NCBI RefSeq assembly: GCF_900105195.1
Contig: NZ_FNRX01000002.1
Location: forward strand, 3,410,001 to 3,474,000
Origin: Rhodococcus pyridinivorans
GTDB lineage: Bacteria; Actinomycetota; Actinomycetes; Mycobacteriales; Mycobacteriaceae
Length of the DNA stretch: 64,000 bases
Direction: 5' to 3'
The translations under genes and the position numbers were made by a program. The stretch's first letter is position 1. Every line of letters begins with the position of its first letter. Below, piece by piece: positions 49,167-58,195 of the stretch. Under the pieces are notes generated by a model, which had not been told where the DNA came from, ran no database searches, and worked only from the letters and a program-made list of their open reading frames with translations.

Positions 49167-49538
49167 ATGACCACTACCGATGCTGCGCACCCCTCGTCCT
49201 CCACCATCGACCTCGAGGGCAGAGTGTTCACCGGTGTCAGCAACTCGCCCACCGGACAGGTCAGTAGCGCCACACGTTTTCGGTACCACCAGGACAACGC
49301 TGTCATCTGGGCCGACTACGACGGCGGAGAGATAGTGCGGGGTTTCCTCGTCGGGACACGTGACGGTGAACGGCTGCACTTTCGCTACACCCACCTCAGT
49401 GTCGACGGCACTACCGCGAGTGGAGTCTGCGACAGTCGGATCGAAGTGCTCACCGACGGTCGCCTACGCGTAGAAGAGAACTGGGCCTGGGAATCCCGCC
49501 CCGGAAAGGGTACGAGCGTGATCGAAGAAATCCGCTGA
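49167..49538 (+). CDS. small beta-rich protein of the family often labelled N-acetylglutamate synthase
   Basis: A 123-residue protein with the pattern RVFTGVSNSPTGQVSSATRFRYHQDNAVIWADYDGGEIVRGFLVG, then RLHFRYTHL, SRIEVLTDGRLRVEENWAWES and a final GTSVIEEIR. Close relatives in many bacteria are auto-labelled N-acetylglutamate synthase, but the size and fold do not support that reaction, so the function is unknown. ATG 49167 fits. It appears intact in an otherwise decayed area. Confidence 0.75.
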   Translation: MTTTDAAHPSSSTIDLEGRVFTGVSNSPTGQVSSATRFRYHQDNAVIWADYDGGEIVRGFLVGTRDGERLHFRYTHLSVDGTTASGVCDSRIEVLTDGRLRVEENWAWESRPGKGTSVIEEIR

Positions 49539-50313
49539 CCCGTCGGACCCGCTGCATCGACGGACGCCTACAGCACGAACGCGAACCAGTACGGGATGCG
49601 CTGCGCTCTGCGTAGATGACACGTCCCCCGCACCCCCGGGTGGAGAGCGCGCCGGCGGACACAGAAACGAGCCCAACCTCGGCGGTGGTCACGGCGTCGA
49701 GGGCCGTCCCGCGGCCGCGCGGGACGATCCGGCGTCGGTCGCGGCGGGATCAAGGACCACTGCGCGGGGAAGCGGCCGTCGGCGGAGACCCGGATCGACA
49801 TTGCGATCGCCGGCGCGACCGTCGGACATCGCCTGGCTGGGATGGAGCGAACCGTAAGAGACCGCAGAAGGTTGTCGTGGACGGACCTGATCCCGGTATG
49901 GACGACGTCATCGAGTCCGTGATTCGTTGTGGCGGCAGCGCCGGCTATCAGATGGGACTCGACGATGCCGGCCAACTACAACTGACCGCAACGGACAATA
50001 CGCCCGTCGATCCACCGGTGGAATTCGTTTTCAGTGAGCAGGAACTGTGGGACTACTACGTCAGCTGCACCGCGCCCTCCTCGATCAGCCGGGACACCGT
50101 GGGAAACATGGCTCATGTCGATCCCGACTCGTCTCGACGAACCTGCCTGGAAGGCAACGACTCTGAACATGAAATGTGTCATCGCGATCAGCCCCTACGG
50201 ATTCCACGCCGTGTCTCGATCGACGTGGGCGTGACACTCGTGATTGGTCGAATGTGCGCTGGACTGCCCCGACGGCATGGGCCCCTCCGACGCGGTCGAA
50301 GCGGTGTCGTTGC
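49539..50313. other. 775-bp stretch of degraded coding sequence
   Basis: It contains a 9-bp perfect hairpin at 49705-49726, then a plus-strand frame from about 49875 to 50329 with PDPGMDDVIESVIRCGGSAGYQMG and PPVEFVFSEQELWDYYVSC. That part looks like real protein but has no convincing start or family, and it degrades into the second copy of the 57-bp repeat. I see no complete gene. Confidence 0.5.
50154..50210 (+). repeat. 57-bp diverged repeat, copy 2
   Basis: Partner of 48437-48493, direct orientation, about 1.7 kb away. It keeps the TGAACAT-N3-ATGTGTCA core. It lies about 100 bp beyond the stop of the split S41 peptidase gene. Confidence 0.75.
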
Positions 50314-50617
50314 TCAGTTGCATCCGTGATCGCGCAACCATTCCAGTGCGGCCACCTCCGCGCCGTCGCTGGAGGTGCGGTGATCGGCAGCGACGGGTTC
50401 CTCGGCGAGATTGACGCCGTCGCGGTCGAAATACGTACTCTCGGTGAGAACCAACAGTGCTCCGTCGTAGAGCGGGTGCACCGAATTCGCTGACGTGTAT
50501 CCCGCGCTGTCCGCCCCGAACGACCGGGCGTTGTCGAGACCACGGAACGCCGTGAGCACCGCCTCACCACTCGAGACCGTGTCACCGTCCTGGAGCACCA
50601 CAACAGGCTGATCGGCG
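50314..50617 (-). pseudogene. S41 peptidase, 3' part (split by IS256-type element)
   Basis: It reads PVVVLQDGDTVSSGEAVLTAFRG, with the Ser of SSGE as the S41 nucleophile, then GADSAGYTSANSV and LTESTYFDRDGVNLAEEPV, to the stop at 50314. Joined to the other half at 52035 after removing the element and one 8-bp target copy, the frame continues exactly (VAKIAD then QPVVVL). Confidence 0.88.
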
Positions 50618-52034
50618 GGTCAAGTCCCGTGAGGTGGTGTACGACGTCGTCGCGTGATTCCTCGTCGGTGGATCAGGCGGTCAAGGCCGGTGTCACCTCC
50701 TCGGTGCCCTCGGTGACACTGTCGGCGGGCTTGTCGGTGCGGGAGCGGGCGAGTACGTCGAGGCCGAGGTAGCGGCGGCCTTCGATCCACTCGTCGTGCT
50801 GCTCGGCCAGCACCGCCCCGACGAGTCGGATCAGAGCGGTGCGGTCCGGGAAGATCCCCACCACGTCGGTCCGGCGGCGGATCTCCTTATTGAGGCGCTC
50901 CTGCGGATTGTTGCTCCAGATCTGCTTCGGGAACGCGGTGAACGCCAACAGATCCGACCGGGCGGCGTCGAGGTGATCGGCCACCTTCGGCAGCTTCTCG
51001 GTGAGTGCATCGATGATTCGATCGTATTGTGCGTGAACGGAATCCGCGTCGGGCTGGTCGTACACGGAGTGCAGCAGTGTCTTCACCCAGGGCCACGACG
51101 ACTTCGGTGTGACGGCCATGAGGTTCGTCGAGTAGTGGGTGCGGCACCGCTGCCAGGAGGCGCCGGGCAGGGTTGCGCCGATCGCCGCGACGAGGCCGGC
51201 GTGGGCATCGGAGGTCACCAACCGCACCCCGGACAGGCCGCGGGCGACCAACCCGCGGAAGAAGGTCAGCCAGCCGGCGCCGTCCTCGGCGGAGGTGACG
51301 TCCAGCCCCAGGATCTCGCGGTAGCCGTCGGCGTTGACCCCGACCGCGACCAGGGCGTGCACGTTCACCACCCGTCCGTTCTCGCGGACCTTGAGGACCA
51401 GGGCGTCGGCGGCGACGAACGTGTACGGGCCCGCATCGAGGGGTCGGTTCCGGAAGGCCTCGACCTGGGTGTCGAGGTCTTTCGCCATCACCGAGACCTG
51501 CGACTTCGACAGCGAGGTGATCCCGAGGGTATCGACGAGTTTCTCCATCCGCCGGGTCGAGACCCCGAGCAGGTAGCAGGTCGCAACAACCGAGGTCAGG
51601 GCTCGTTCGGCCCGCTTGCGCCGTTGCAGCAGCCAGTCCGGGAAGTACGAGCCGGACCGCAGCTTGGGGATGGCCACGTCGAGGGTGCCGACGCGGGTGT
51701 CGAAGTCGCGGTGCCGGTAGCCGTTGCGAACGTTGACGCGTTCGTCGGAGCGTTGGCCGTAGTCGGCGCCGCACAGGGCGTCGGCCTCGGCGCCCATCAG
51801 GGCGTGGATGAACATCGTCAGCAGCTCGCGCAGCAGGTCGGGGCTGGCGCCGGTGAGTCGGTCTTCGACAAGCTGGCGGAGGTCGATATCGTGGGCAGTG
51901 GTCATCGCGTGCTCTTTCGTCGAGTCGAGTTGGTAGCTCTCTCGAAGAATCACGCGGTGACCGTCTTTCGTCCGGTTACGACACGCCGGTCATCGGATCC
52001 GATCCGGCTCGTACACCATCCTGATGGACGCAAC
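50618..52034. mobile_element. IS256-family insertion sequence, 1417 bp
   Basis: The element is bounded by 8-bp target duplications GATCGGCG at 50610-50617 and 52035-52042. Its ends read inward as imperfect inverted repeats (GGT-N3-GTCC-N5-G-N-TGGTGTACGA, about 18 of 27 matching). One transposase gene fills it. An 8-bp duplication and 1.4-kb length are usual for the family. Confidence 0.93.
50673..51905 (-). CDS. IS256-family (Mutator-type) transposase
   Basis: A 410-residue DDE transposase. The catalytic Asp, Asp and Glu lie in VAADALVLKV, LVTSDAHAGL and NNPQERLNKEIRRR, the last being the family signature. QRCRTHYSTNLMA is the conserved C/D(2)H-like region. ATG 51905 has AAAGAGC-like sequence upstream; the frame is open a little further. 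The gene is intact, so the copy may be active. Confidence 0.95.
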   Translation of the reverse strand: MTTAHDIDLRQLVEDRLTGASPDLLRELLTMFIHALMGAEADALCGADYGQRSDERVNVRNGYRHRDFDTRVGTLDVAIPKLRSGSYFPDWLLQRRKRAERALTSVVATCYLLGVSTRRMEKLVDTLGITSLSKSQVSVMAKDLDTQVEAFRNRPLDAGPYTFVAADALVLKVRENGRVVNVHALVAVGVNADGYREILGLDVTSAEDGAGWLTFFRGLVARGLSGVRLVTSDAHAGLVAAIGATLPGASWQRCRTHYSTNLMAVTPKSSWPWVKTLLHSVYDQPDADSVHAQYDRIIDALTEKLPKVADHLDAARSDLLAFTAFPKQIWSNNPQERLNKEIRRRTDVVGIFPDRTALIRLVGAVLAEQHDEWIEGRRYLGLDVLARSRTDKPADSVTEGTEEVTPALTA

Positions 52035-52640
52035 CGATCGGCGATCTTCGCGACAGCACCGACCGAGATGACGGTCCCGCCCATCCCGGCACCGTCGTCG
52101 AAGATGGTCACGGGCATGTCCTCGCCCGCGCGGGTGCGAAAGGTCATCGCGGTCCCGTTCCGTAGCAGCGGGGTCAGGCCGGACAACATCGGGTACATCG
52201 TGCCGCCGGTGTTGCCGCGCAGATCGACAATCCACCCGCAGGTCCGATCCGCCGCGCCGAGAATGCCGACCGCCGCGGCGTCGGCGTAGCGCTGCTGCAA
52301 CTCGTCCGACACCGCACCCAAGGCAGGAATCGTCACGGTGGTGATGCTGTCCACTGTGGTGACCGTAGGTTCGGAAAGCTCGGCGGTGGCAGCCGAGGAC
52401 GACCGGGCCGCTTTCGCCGGATCGAGGAAGACCGAGTGCTTCCCACCGGCCACTTTCACCGCCGCCGCCAACGGGCCATGCAACTCCTGGATGCTCGCAG
52501 CGCCGTCGGCGGCAGCCTGTACGCGGGCCCGCCGCGCGTCCCACTCCAGACCGGTCTCGTAATAGCCGTTCTCCCATCAGGTCCAAAGCGATCTCGGCGT
52601 AGCGCTGCGGCGACGGATGCCACCGGCCCGCACTCGGCAG
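52035..52640 (-). pseudogene. S41 peptidase, 5' part (frameshifted)
   Basis: WHPSPQRYAEIALDLMG lies in one frame. ENGYYETGLEWDARRARVQ, HGPLAAAVKVAGGKHSVFLD and DLRGNTGGTMYPMLSG (S41 core) lie in the next, so a frameshift falls near 52580. It runs to VAKIAD at the IS insertion. The N-terminal signal region beyond 52640 is not recognisable. The gene was thus damaged by an indel as well as by the IS. Confidence 0.8.
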
Positions 52641-52974
52641 CGTCGTCGCCTGCCGTCGGCTGCGCAGTGAGAACACCGGTGACGACGCCGTGACGCTCGT
52701 CCTCGCCGAGTACCAGCAGCCCCGGCACACCCGCCGCTGATCCCTATCTGCCAGGAGGCCCCGTGATCGTAACCGTCGTGCTGATGCTCGGAGCGCTGGT
52801 AGCTGCTGGCCGGATTCCGGGGAACCCGCACCGCCACCGAACCCCCCCGTTACCTTCTTCGTAGCCCTGCAACACAGGGCGACGGTCGCCAAGTTCGGTA
52901 TGACTTCTTGCCCCTGTCACTCGAATGATCCGGGGGGTGATGTCGCCGAACCTGGTGACGTCGATGGACCGCTG

Positions 52975-54068
52975 ATAGGGACACGGCCGCCTGCTGTGCC
53001 GGGGCATCGGGCAGGTCTCCTCGTAACGTGGGTGCCGGGTATCGACGTCGGATCGGTGACCGTCCGGAGCGGAACGAAAGGCGCGCTTCATGGACCCCAC
53101 CTACGCCGTGTTCTGCGGCATCGACGTGGGCAAAGGCGAACACCACGCCGTCGGACTCGACCCCGCCGGCACTCGACTGTTCGACAAAGCCCTGCCCAAC
53201 GACGAGACCAAACTCCGCGCTGTGTTCGACCGCCTGGCCGAACACAGCTCGGTGCTGGTGATCGTCGGGTTCGACGACGATCTCGCCGGGGAGGCCACCC
53301 GCATCAGCAACCGTATCCGCGGATTGCTCACCGGAATCCACCCCGCGCTCGAACGCGTTCTCGGCCCACGGATCACTCATCCGGCGGTGCTCGAAATCCT
53401 GTCGCGCTGCGGCGGTCCGGTCGGTATCCGACAGGCCGGCAAGCGCCGGCTCACCGCCCTCGCGACCAAGCATGCTCCGCGGATGGGAGCCCGACTGGCC
53501 GAGGAGGTCCTCGTTGCCCTCGATGCACAAACGGTGACGGTGCCGGGCAGCAACGCCGCCGAAATCGTCCTGCCGAAACTGGCCGGCTCGTTGAAAGAGG
53601 TTCTGCAACAGCGCAAGAGCATTGCAGAAGATGTGGAGAGTATGCTCGAAGGCCACCCTCTTTCCCAAGTCCTGATGTCGATGCCCGGCGTCGGCATCAG
53701 GACTGCAGCGCGCATCCTGCTCGAAGTCCGTGATGGTTCGGCGTTCGCTTCGGCGGCACATCTGGCGGCCTATGCCGATATCGCTCCGGTGACCCATCGC
53801 TCCGGATCGTCGATCCGTGGTGAGCACCCAGCTCGGTCGGGTAACCGCAAGCTTAAACGGGCGTTGTTCTTGTCTGCGTTCGCGTCGTTGCACGACCCAA
53901 CCAGCCGTGCCTATTACAACCGCAAACGCGCCGAGGGCAAGAAGCACAATGCCGCCTTGATCTGTCTCGCTCGCCGTCGTTGCGACGTGCTCTACGCGAT
54001 GCTCAAGAACAAGACTTTTCTACCGCACGCCCGCTGCTGCCGCCGCTTGACGAATCCATAGGGACACG
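52975..54068. mobile_element. IS110-family element, internally deleted
   Basis: An 11-bp direct repeat ATAGGGACACG occurs at 52975-52985 and 54058-54068 and encloses a single IS110-type transposase gene, giving about 1.08 kb. IS110 elements lack long inverted repeats, so these direct copies are the best border marks. The second copy contains the transposase stop codon. The element cuts into a methyltransferase remnant on its right. Confidence 0.75.
53090..54061 (+). pseudogene. IS110-family transposase lacking its catalytic segment
   Basis: 323 residues instead of about 400. The N-terminus FCGIDVGKGEHHAVGLDPAGTRLFDKALPNDETKL is normal, with the first Asp of the DEDD set. It then jumps from SSVLVIV to GFDDDLAGEATRISNRIRGLL without the usual stretch carrying the following acidic residues and the KTDARDA motif. 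The frame is kept. The C-terminal Tnp20 domain (MSMPGVGIRTAARIL, HRSGSSIRGEHPARSGNRKLKRALFLSAF) with its Ser is intact. It is almost certainly inactive alone but could bind DNA. Confidence 0.85.
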
Positions 54069-54405
54069 TTACCGATCCACGTGGCGCCGATGCACGCGGC
54101 GAGATCGACCGACTCGTCCGCGACGTGCCCCGGATGCGTCGCCATGGACGAACGCCACGCGGTCGGCGAGACCGAGGCCGACAGCGCGGGCGCGGGCCTG
54201 CTCGGTGAAGAGCGTGCTGATGTCCACGCCCGTGCCTGTGAATCCCAGATCACGGTCCCACGTGCAGAGCATCTCGCCCGAGCCGCTGGCGAGGTCGAGT
54301 ACCCGTGTCCCGGGGGGACGTGGAGTGCCTGTCCGAGGGTGGCGAATTTGTCGGGGGTCAGCGGGTTGTGGATGCGGTGGCTGCTCTCACGGATCGTGAA
54401 GATCC
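54069..54405 (-). pseudogene. SAM-dependent methyltransferase, N-terminal remnant
   Basis: It reads ESSHRIHNPLTPDKFATLGQALHVPPG in one frame, and TRVLDLASGSGEMLCTWDRDLGFTGTGVDIS (motif I) with GLADRVAFVHGDASG in another; the shift falls in a run of six C. Then HVADESVDLAACIGATWIG in a third frame reaches the IS110 border. The remainder of the enzyme is gone. Confidence 0.7.
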
Positions 54406-54417
54406 ATGATGAAATGC

Positions 54418-54432
54418 CTTCAGTATTTGAAG
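54418..54432. promoter_or_regulatory. AT-rich palindrome CTTCA-N5-TGAAG
   Basis: A perfect 5-bp dyad with a 5-base spacer sits in a locally AT-rich patch of this GC-rich region, upstream of the methyltransferase remnant. Its half-sites TTCA/TGAA match those of the palindromes before the amidase operon. No intact gene is near on the correct side. Confidence 0.4.
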
Positions 54433-54604
54433 TTCGAGGATTTTTTGATGGCGCGGATCTGGCGGGAGATCTGCTTGACGCGCCGTTTCAGCTCGGCACG
54501 CAGCCGTGCGTCCGTCCGGGAGGCGCAATCGTTGTGACGTGGCATCTGGAGGGCGACTCCGGGTTCACCTCGACTCGCCGAAACGAACACGAGTTCGGCT
54601 CGGT

Positions 54605-55045
54605 TCACGCCTGACTCGGAGTCCTGCAGATTCGGCCGGCTCTTGCATCGAGTTCGGCGAGTTGTGCTTCCAGTGCTCGGTGGGTTTCGACTCCGCGGGT
54701 GCTGAGGTGAACTTCGACCCGGCGCCGATCTTCGGCGCTCACCTCACGGTAGACCAGTGTCCGGGAGACCAGCCTGTCGACGGACCGGGTGAGGGTGGCT
54801 CCTGATATGGCGGTATGCGACGACAGCTCGGCCATCGATGCGCTTCCGTGGCGTGCGAGTGCATCGAGCACGAGCACATCATCGCAGGTCAAATCGAATT
54901 CGGAGCCGATCGACGTGAGCGAGGACACAATGGCTTTGGTAGCCTGCAGTAGCGCAACGACCGCTGAAGGAGAGTCGATGGTAGCGATATCGCCGGAAAT
55001 CGCCGTTGCTCGGGTCGCCAGCCGATCGGAGTTTCGGGGAGCCAC
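54605..55045 (-). CDS. MarR-family transcriptional regulator of the amide cluster
   Basis: A 146-residue winged-helix regulator. FDLTCDDVLVLDALARHGSASMAELSSHTAISGATLTRSVDRLVSRTLVYREVSAEDRRRVEVHLSTRG is the MarR core, with recognition helix and wing. GTG 55045 follows AGGAG at six bases. It is divergent from the AmiC-like receptor by 91 bp. This MarR plus AmiC-like pair resembles the NhlD/NhlC and NhhD/NhhC regulators of Rhodococcus nitrile hydratase clusters, which act in amide induction. Transfer of that role here is inference. Confidence 0.8.
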   Translation of the reverse strand: MAPRNSDRLATRATAISGDIATIDSPSAVVALLQATKAIVSSLTSIGSEFDLTCDDVLVLDALARHGSASMAELSSHTAISGATLTRSVDRLVSRTLVYREVSAEDRRRVEVHLSTRGVETHRALEAQLAELDARAGRICRTPSQA

Positions 55046-55136
55046 GTGAGTCTCCTGCCTTTTCAGCCCTTCGATCTGTACGAGTGGCGGGACGATGAGC
55101 CGATGCACCTCCGCCGACATTACCCGAGAGGATCCG

Positions 55137-56210
55137 ATGCTGGCATCTGCGCCACACCGCCGGTCGGAGGTCTACCGGGTCGGCATGGTGATCCCGCTGC
55201 AAGGCCCGGGCGGTATCTTCGGACCTTCGTGCATGGCCGTCAGCGAATTGGCTCGACGCGAACTCAATGCGGGAGCCGGGTTCGGCGGCCGTGAAATTCA
55301 GCTCGAGTTCATCGATGGCGGTCGCGACCCCCGCGCGGTCACAGCCGAGGTGTCCGACCTGCTCGATGCCGGCGCCCTCGATGCGATCAGCGGATGGCAC
55401 ATCTCCTCGATCCGAAGACATCTCGCGCCCGTCGTTCGTGGTCGGGTCCCGTATGTGTACACCTCGCTCTACGAGGGAGGCGAGGTCAGTTCCAACGTCT
55501 ACTGTTCGGGAGAATCTCCCGAACAACAGATCTATCCGGCGATGCGGTGGCTGCGCGATCACCACGGTGTGCGGTCGTGGTACGTCGTCGGCGCCGACTA
55601 TATTTGGCCGTTGCGTACGTATCAACTGATCGGACACTTCGCTGCTGCGCTCGGGGTGGACATAGTCGGTTCGTCGTTCGTTCCGATGGGCCGGGCCGAT
55701 GACCCGCAACTGCCAGTGATGGCTGCGGAGAGCAGATGCCAGGCGGTGTTGACACTTCTGGTCGGCCAGGACGCCGTGGACTTCCACCGAAATTTCGCTG
55801 CCCGCGACCTCCATCACCGCATGCTCCGGTTCAGTCCCCTGATGGAAGAGAACATGCTCCTGGCCGGCGGCGCCGAGACGACCGAGAATTTGTTCGCATC
55901 CGCAGCCTATTTCCGCGCCTTGAGCACCGAATCCTCTCTGCAGTTCGTCGGCAGTTACGTGAACGCCAACGGCTACGAGGCTCCCGCTCTGAACAACATG
56001 GCAGAGTCCTGTTATCAGGGGATCTACGCTCTCAGCCATCTTGCACGCCGAGCCGGAGGATTGGATCCGACCCGCTGTGATGCCCGGATCGACGGGTTGG
56101 AGTTCGACAGTCCTCGCGGCGTCGTTCGATTCGAGGGGAACCAAGCGCGGCAGCAGATCTATCTCGCGCAAGCGAACGGTTTGGATTTCGAGGTGGTTGC
56201 CGCTCTCTGA
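55137..56210 (+). CDS. AmiC/NhlC-like amide-sensing receptor (periplasmic-binding-protein fold)
   Basis: A 357-residue protein with no signal peptide, so cytosolic. The opening YRVGMVIPLQGPGGIFGPSCMAVSELARRELNAGAGFGGREIQL and the later SWYVVGADYIWPLRTYQLIGHFAAALGVDIVG match the AmiC/branched-chain-binding fold. AmiC binds amides and controls amidase expression in Pseudomonas; NhhC and NhlC are Rhodococcus relatives. ATG 55137 follows GAGAGGATCCG. It faces the convergent operon end and probably works with the divergent MarR protein. Confidence 0.82.
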   Translation: MLASAPHRRSEVYRVGMVIPLQGPGGIFGPSCMAVSELARRELNAGAGFGGREIQLEFIDGGRDPRAVTAEVSDLLDAGALDAISGWHISSIRRHLAPVVRGRVPYVYTSLYEGGEVSSNVYCSGESPEQQIYPAMRWLRDHHGVRSWYVVGADYIWPLRTYQLIGHFAAALGVDIVGSSFVPMGRADDPQLPVMAAESRCQAVLTLLVGQDAVDFHRNFAARDLHHRMLRFSPLMEENMLLAGGAETTENLFASAAYFRALSTESSLQFVGSYVNANGYEAPALNNMAESCYQGIYALSHLARRAGGLDPTRCDARIDGLEFDSPRGVVRFEGNQARQQIYLAQANGLDFEVVAAL

Positions 56211-56232
56211 CCAGCGTGTATACGCGGCCGGA

Positions 56233-57405
56233 TCACCGCTGGGACAACGACAACGCGGCCACGGACACCGTGATTGCACCGATCGCCAGTGGTATCCCCA
56301 GGGCGGCGAACTGCCGCCAGGGGACGATGTGGCCGGCTCGGCGCAACTGATCTGCCCACAGCAGCGTGGCCAGAGAGGCCCACGGTGTCACGATCGGCCC
56401 GGCATTCGAGCCGATGAGCAGAGCGATCAGGGCTGCACCGGACGCGGCCGCAGGCTCGAGAAGCAAGTAGGCCGGAATGTTGTTGATCAGGTTGCTCAGC
56501 ACCGCTCCTGTTGCGGCCGACACGAACAGCGTGCCGACGGAGTCGCCCTCCACGTGCGCGAACGCCGCACGAACAAGCTGTTCGACGCCGAGGGAATGAA
56601 CGACCTGAACCGCAACGGTCAGGCCGATGGCGAGAGCCAGGGCTGTCCACGGGATCAAGCTCGGGCGCAGAGCCGATCGGTCTGTGACCGCGAAGGCTGT
56701 CACGAGCACGATGGCCGCCGCCGTCGTCGACCACCAGAAGGGGATCGACGTCGCGAGCAGCGGCAGCAGTATCACCATGACGATCCCGGCCAAGGGAAGC
56801 AGCGGGTGCGATGAAGCCGGTGTGCCGGGCTCGCGCGACGCTACCGGGGTTCCGGTGGGTGTGCATATGCGCCTGCGGAACACCATCCAAACGAATCCCA
56901 CTGTTACCGCGAGCGATGCGGCTGCGGGCATCGCGGCGACTTTCACGTAGTGACTCGTCTCGTCGAACAGTCCCGTCTCCATCGCCAGCAGATTCGTCAG
57001 ATTGGACACCGGAAGTAGGAGCGATCCGGTGTTGGCGATCCACACCACGGTCAGTGCCAGCGGTATCGGATCGTTGCCGGCCCGCCCGGCGAGCGCCAAT
57101 ACCAGGGGTGTCACGAGAACGGCGGTGGTGTCGAGGGAAAGAAAGATCGTGGACACCACAGACAGCAGCACCACCAGAATCCATAGCCCTGGTCCGCTGG
57201 CTGCCCGTCCACTGGCCGCGATTGCGGCGACCCGGTGGAAGACCCCCGCCCTGGCAGCAAGGTTGATCACGGCCGAAATGGTGGCGAGGAACAGCACGAT
57301 CGGGCCCAGACGGCCGACCAGGTCGACGATCTGAACCCGCGGCGCAAACAGTGCGTATGCGATCAGCATCCCGATCAGTACGGCCGACAGGGCCACTGAT
57401 CGCAT
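56233..57405 (-). CDS. SLC13/ArsB-type permease
   Basis: A 390-residue membrane protein with about eleven helices. SLDTTAVLVTPLVLALAG and VVWIANTGSLLLPVSNLTNLLA, and again ATGAVLSNLINNIPAYLLL with IGSNAGPIVTPWASLATLLW, are the two inverted TT-P and NL-N repeats of the ion-transporter superfamily. Relatives move arsenite, sulfate or carboxylates. In this operon it may import the acid released from the amide or another substrate; that is inference. ATG 57405 follows GGAGG. It is the last gene of the amidase operon. Confidence 0.78.
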   Translation of the reverse strand: MRSVALSAVLIGMLIAYALFAPRVQIVDLVGRLGPIVLFLATISAVINLAARAGVFHRVAAIAASGRAASGPGLWILVVLLSVVSTIFLSLDTTAVLVTPLVLALAGRAGNDPIPLALTVVWIANTGSLLLPVSNLTNLLAMETGLFDETSHYVKVAAMPAAASLAVTVGFVWMVFRRRICTPTGTPVASREPGTPASSHPLLPLAGIVMVILLPLLATSIPFWWSTTAAAIVLVTAFAVTDRSALRPSLIPWTALALAIGLTVAVQVVHSLGVEQLVRAAFAHVEGDSVGTLFVSAATGAVLSNLINNIPAYLLLEPAAASGAALIALLIGSNAGPIVTPWASLATLLWADQLRRAGHIVPWRQFAALGIPLAIGAITVSVAALSLSQR

Positions 57406-57425
57406 GGGTCCTCCACTGTAGATTG

Positions 57426-58076
57426 TCAGGTCGTCGTCACGGACGCGCGGTCGCGGGTGGTGGTCGATCGATAGCGGCGCCGAGCATCGGCGACGTGGAG
57501 AACGTAAACGATGACGACGACGATCTGCGTGACAGCGACGGCAAGTACCGGCGTGTCGTCCCACTTCCCGGTAAGCATCAGCGCAGCGGGGATGCTCGCA
57601 GTGGACAGCGACTGCATGACTGTGAGCATTCCCGTCGCCTTGCCGGCCCATTCCGCTGCGGGGGTGGTCAGGGCGAGGAAGAAGGCGGCGAACAGAACGG
57701 CCCATGCCAGCCACAGCCAGGCGAGACGAGCGTCCCCGAGCTGAACGAAATGCACCATCGACAGGAAGAGGGCGACCGCCCCGACCCAACCGCAGTACCA
57801 GCCGAGGCCGGCGCCGGGAGCGTTCGAGAGCGAGTTGATCGCGACCGTGAGGTAGGTGAAGCCGAACAATGCGAACCCTCCGGCCGCCACCGCCGACGCC
57901 AGCCCGTCGGACGAGGCACTGTCCGAGGGTAGGAGCAGCACGAGTGCCGTACCGACCAACAGGGCGCCGGTGAGGAGATTGATTGCCACGGCCGATCGCG
58001 GAGTGACCCTGTCGAGGAAGACCAATCCGTTGACCAGGAGCACCGCCCCGACGAACAACAGTGCCACGGGGACCAT
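57426..58076 (-). CDS. amiS: AmiS/UreI-family amide/urea channel
   Basis: A 216-residue inner-membrane protein with six to seven helices. LLFVGAVLLVNGLVFLDRV, FTYLTVAINSLSNAPGAGLGWYCGWVG and SIPAALMLTGKW are typical of the AmiS/UreI family, a group of short-chain amide and urea channels. It would bring amides in for the amidase. ATG 58076; it lies between the amidase and the permease on the same strand. Confidence 0.9.
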   Translation of the reverse strand: MVPVALLFVGAVLLVNGLVFLDRVTPRSAVAINLLTGALLVGTALVLLLPSDSASSDGLASAVAAGGFALFGFTYLTVAINSLSNAPGAGLGWYCGWVGAVALFLSMVHFVQLGDARLAWLWLAWAVLFAAFFLALTTPAAEWAGKATGMLTVMQSLSTASIPAALMLTGKWDDTPVLAVAVTQIVVVIVYVLHVADARRRYRSTTTRDRASVTTT

Positions 58077-58195
58077 GTGACATCCCTTCGATGAGGAGAG
58101 GAAACACCCACTCGAACCGGACGGCCGGGTGCCGTGCCGGAAGGCATCGGCAGGCCGGATATCCGGGTCGAGCAGGTGCAGTGGGTCGAGCAGGC

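Noticed and set aside
51950..52034. Apparent continuation of the S41 peptidase to a stop at 51950
   Set aside because: The exact 8-bp duplication shows that the sequence left of 52035 belongs to the IS256 element; the extra residues are chance coding within the IS end.
54420..54608. 62-codon minus-strand frame between the MarR gene and the methyltransferase remnant
   Set aside because: No family, no ribosome site, and the plus strand is open over the same bases; basic Lys/Arg content alone is not enough.
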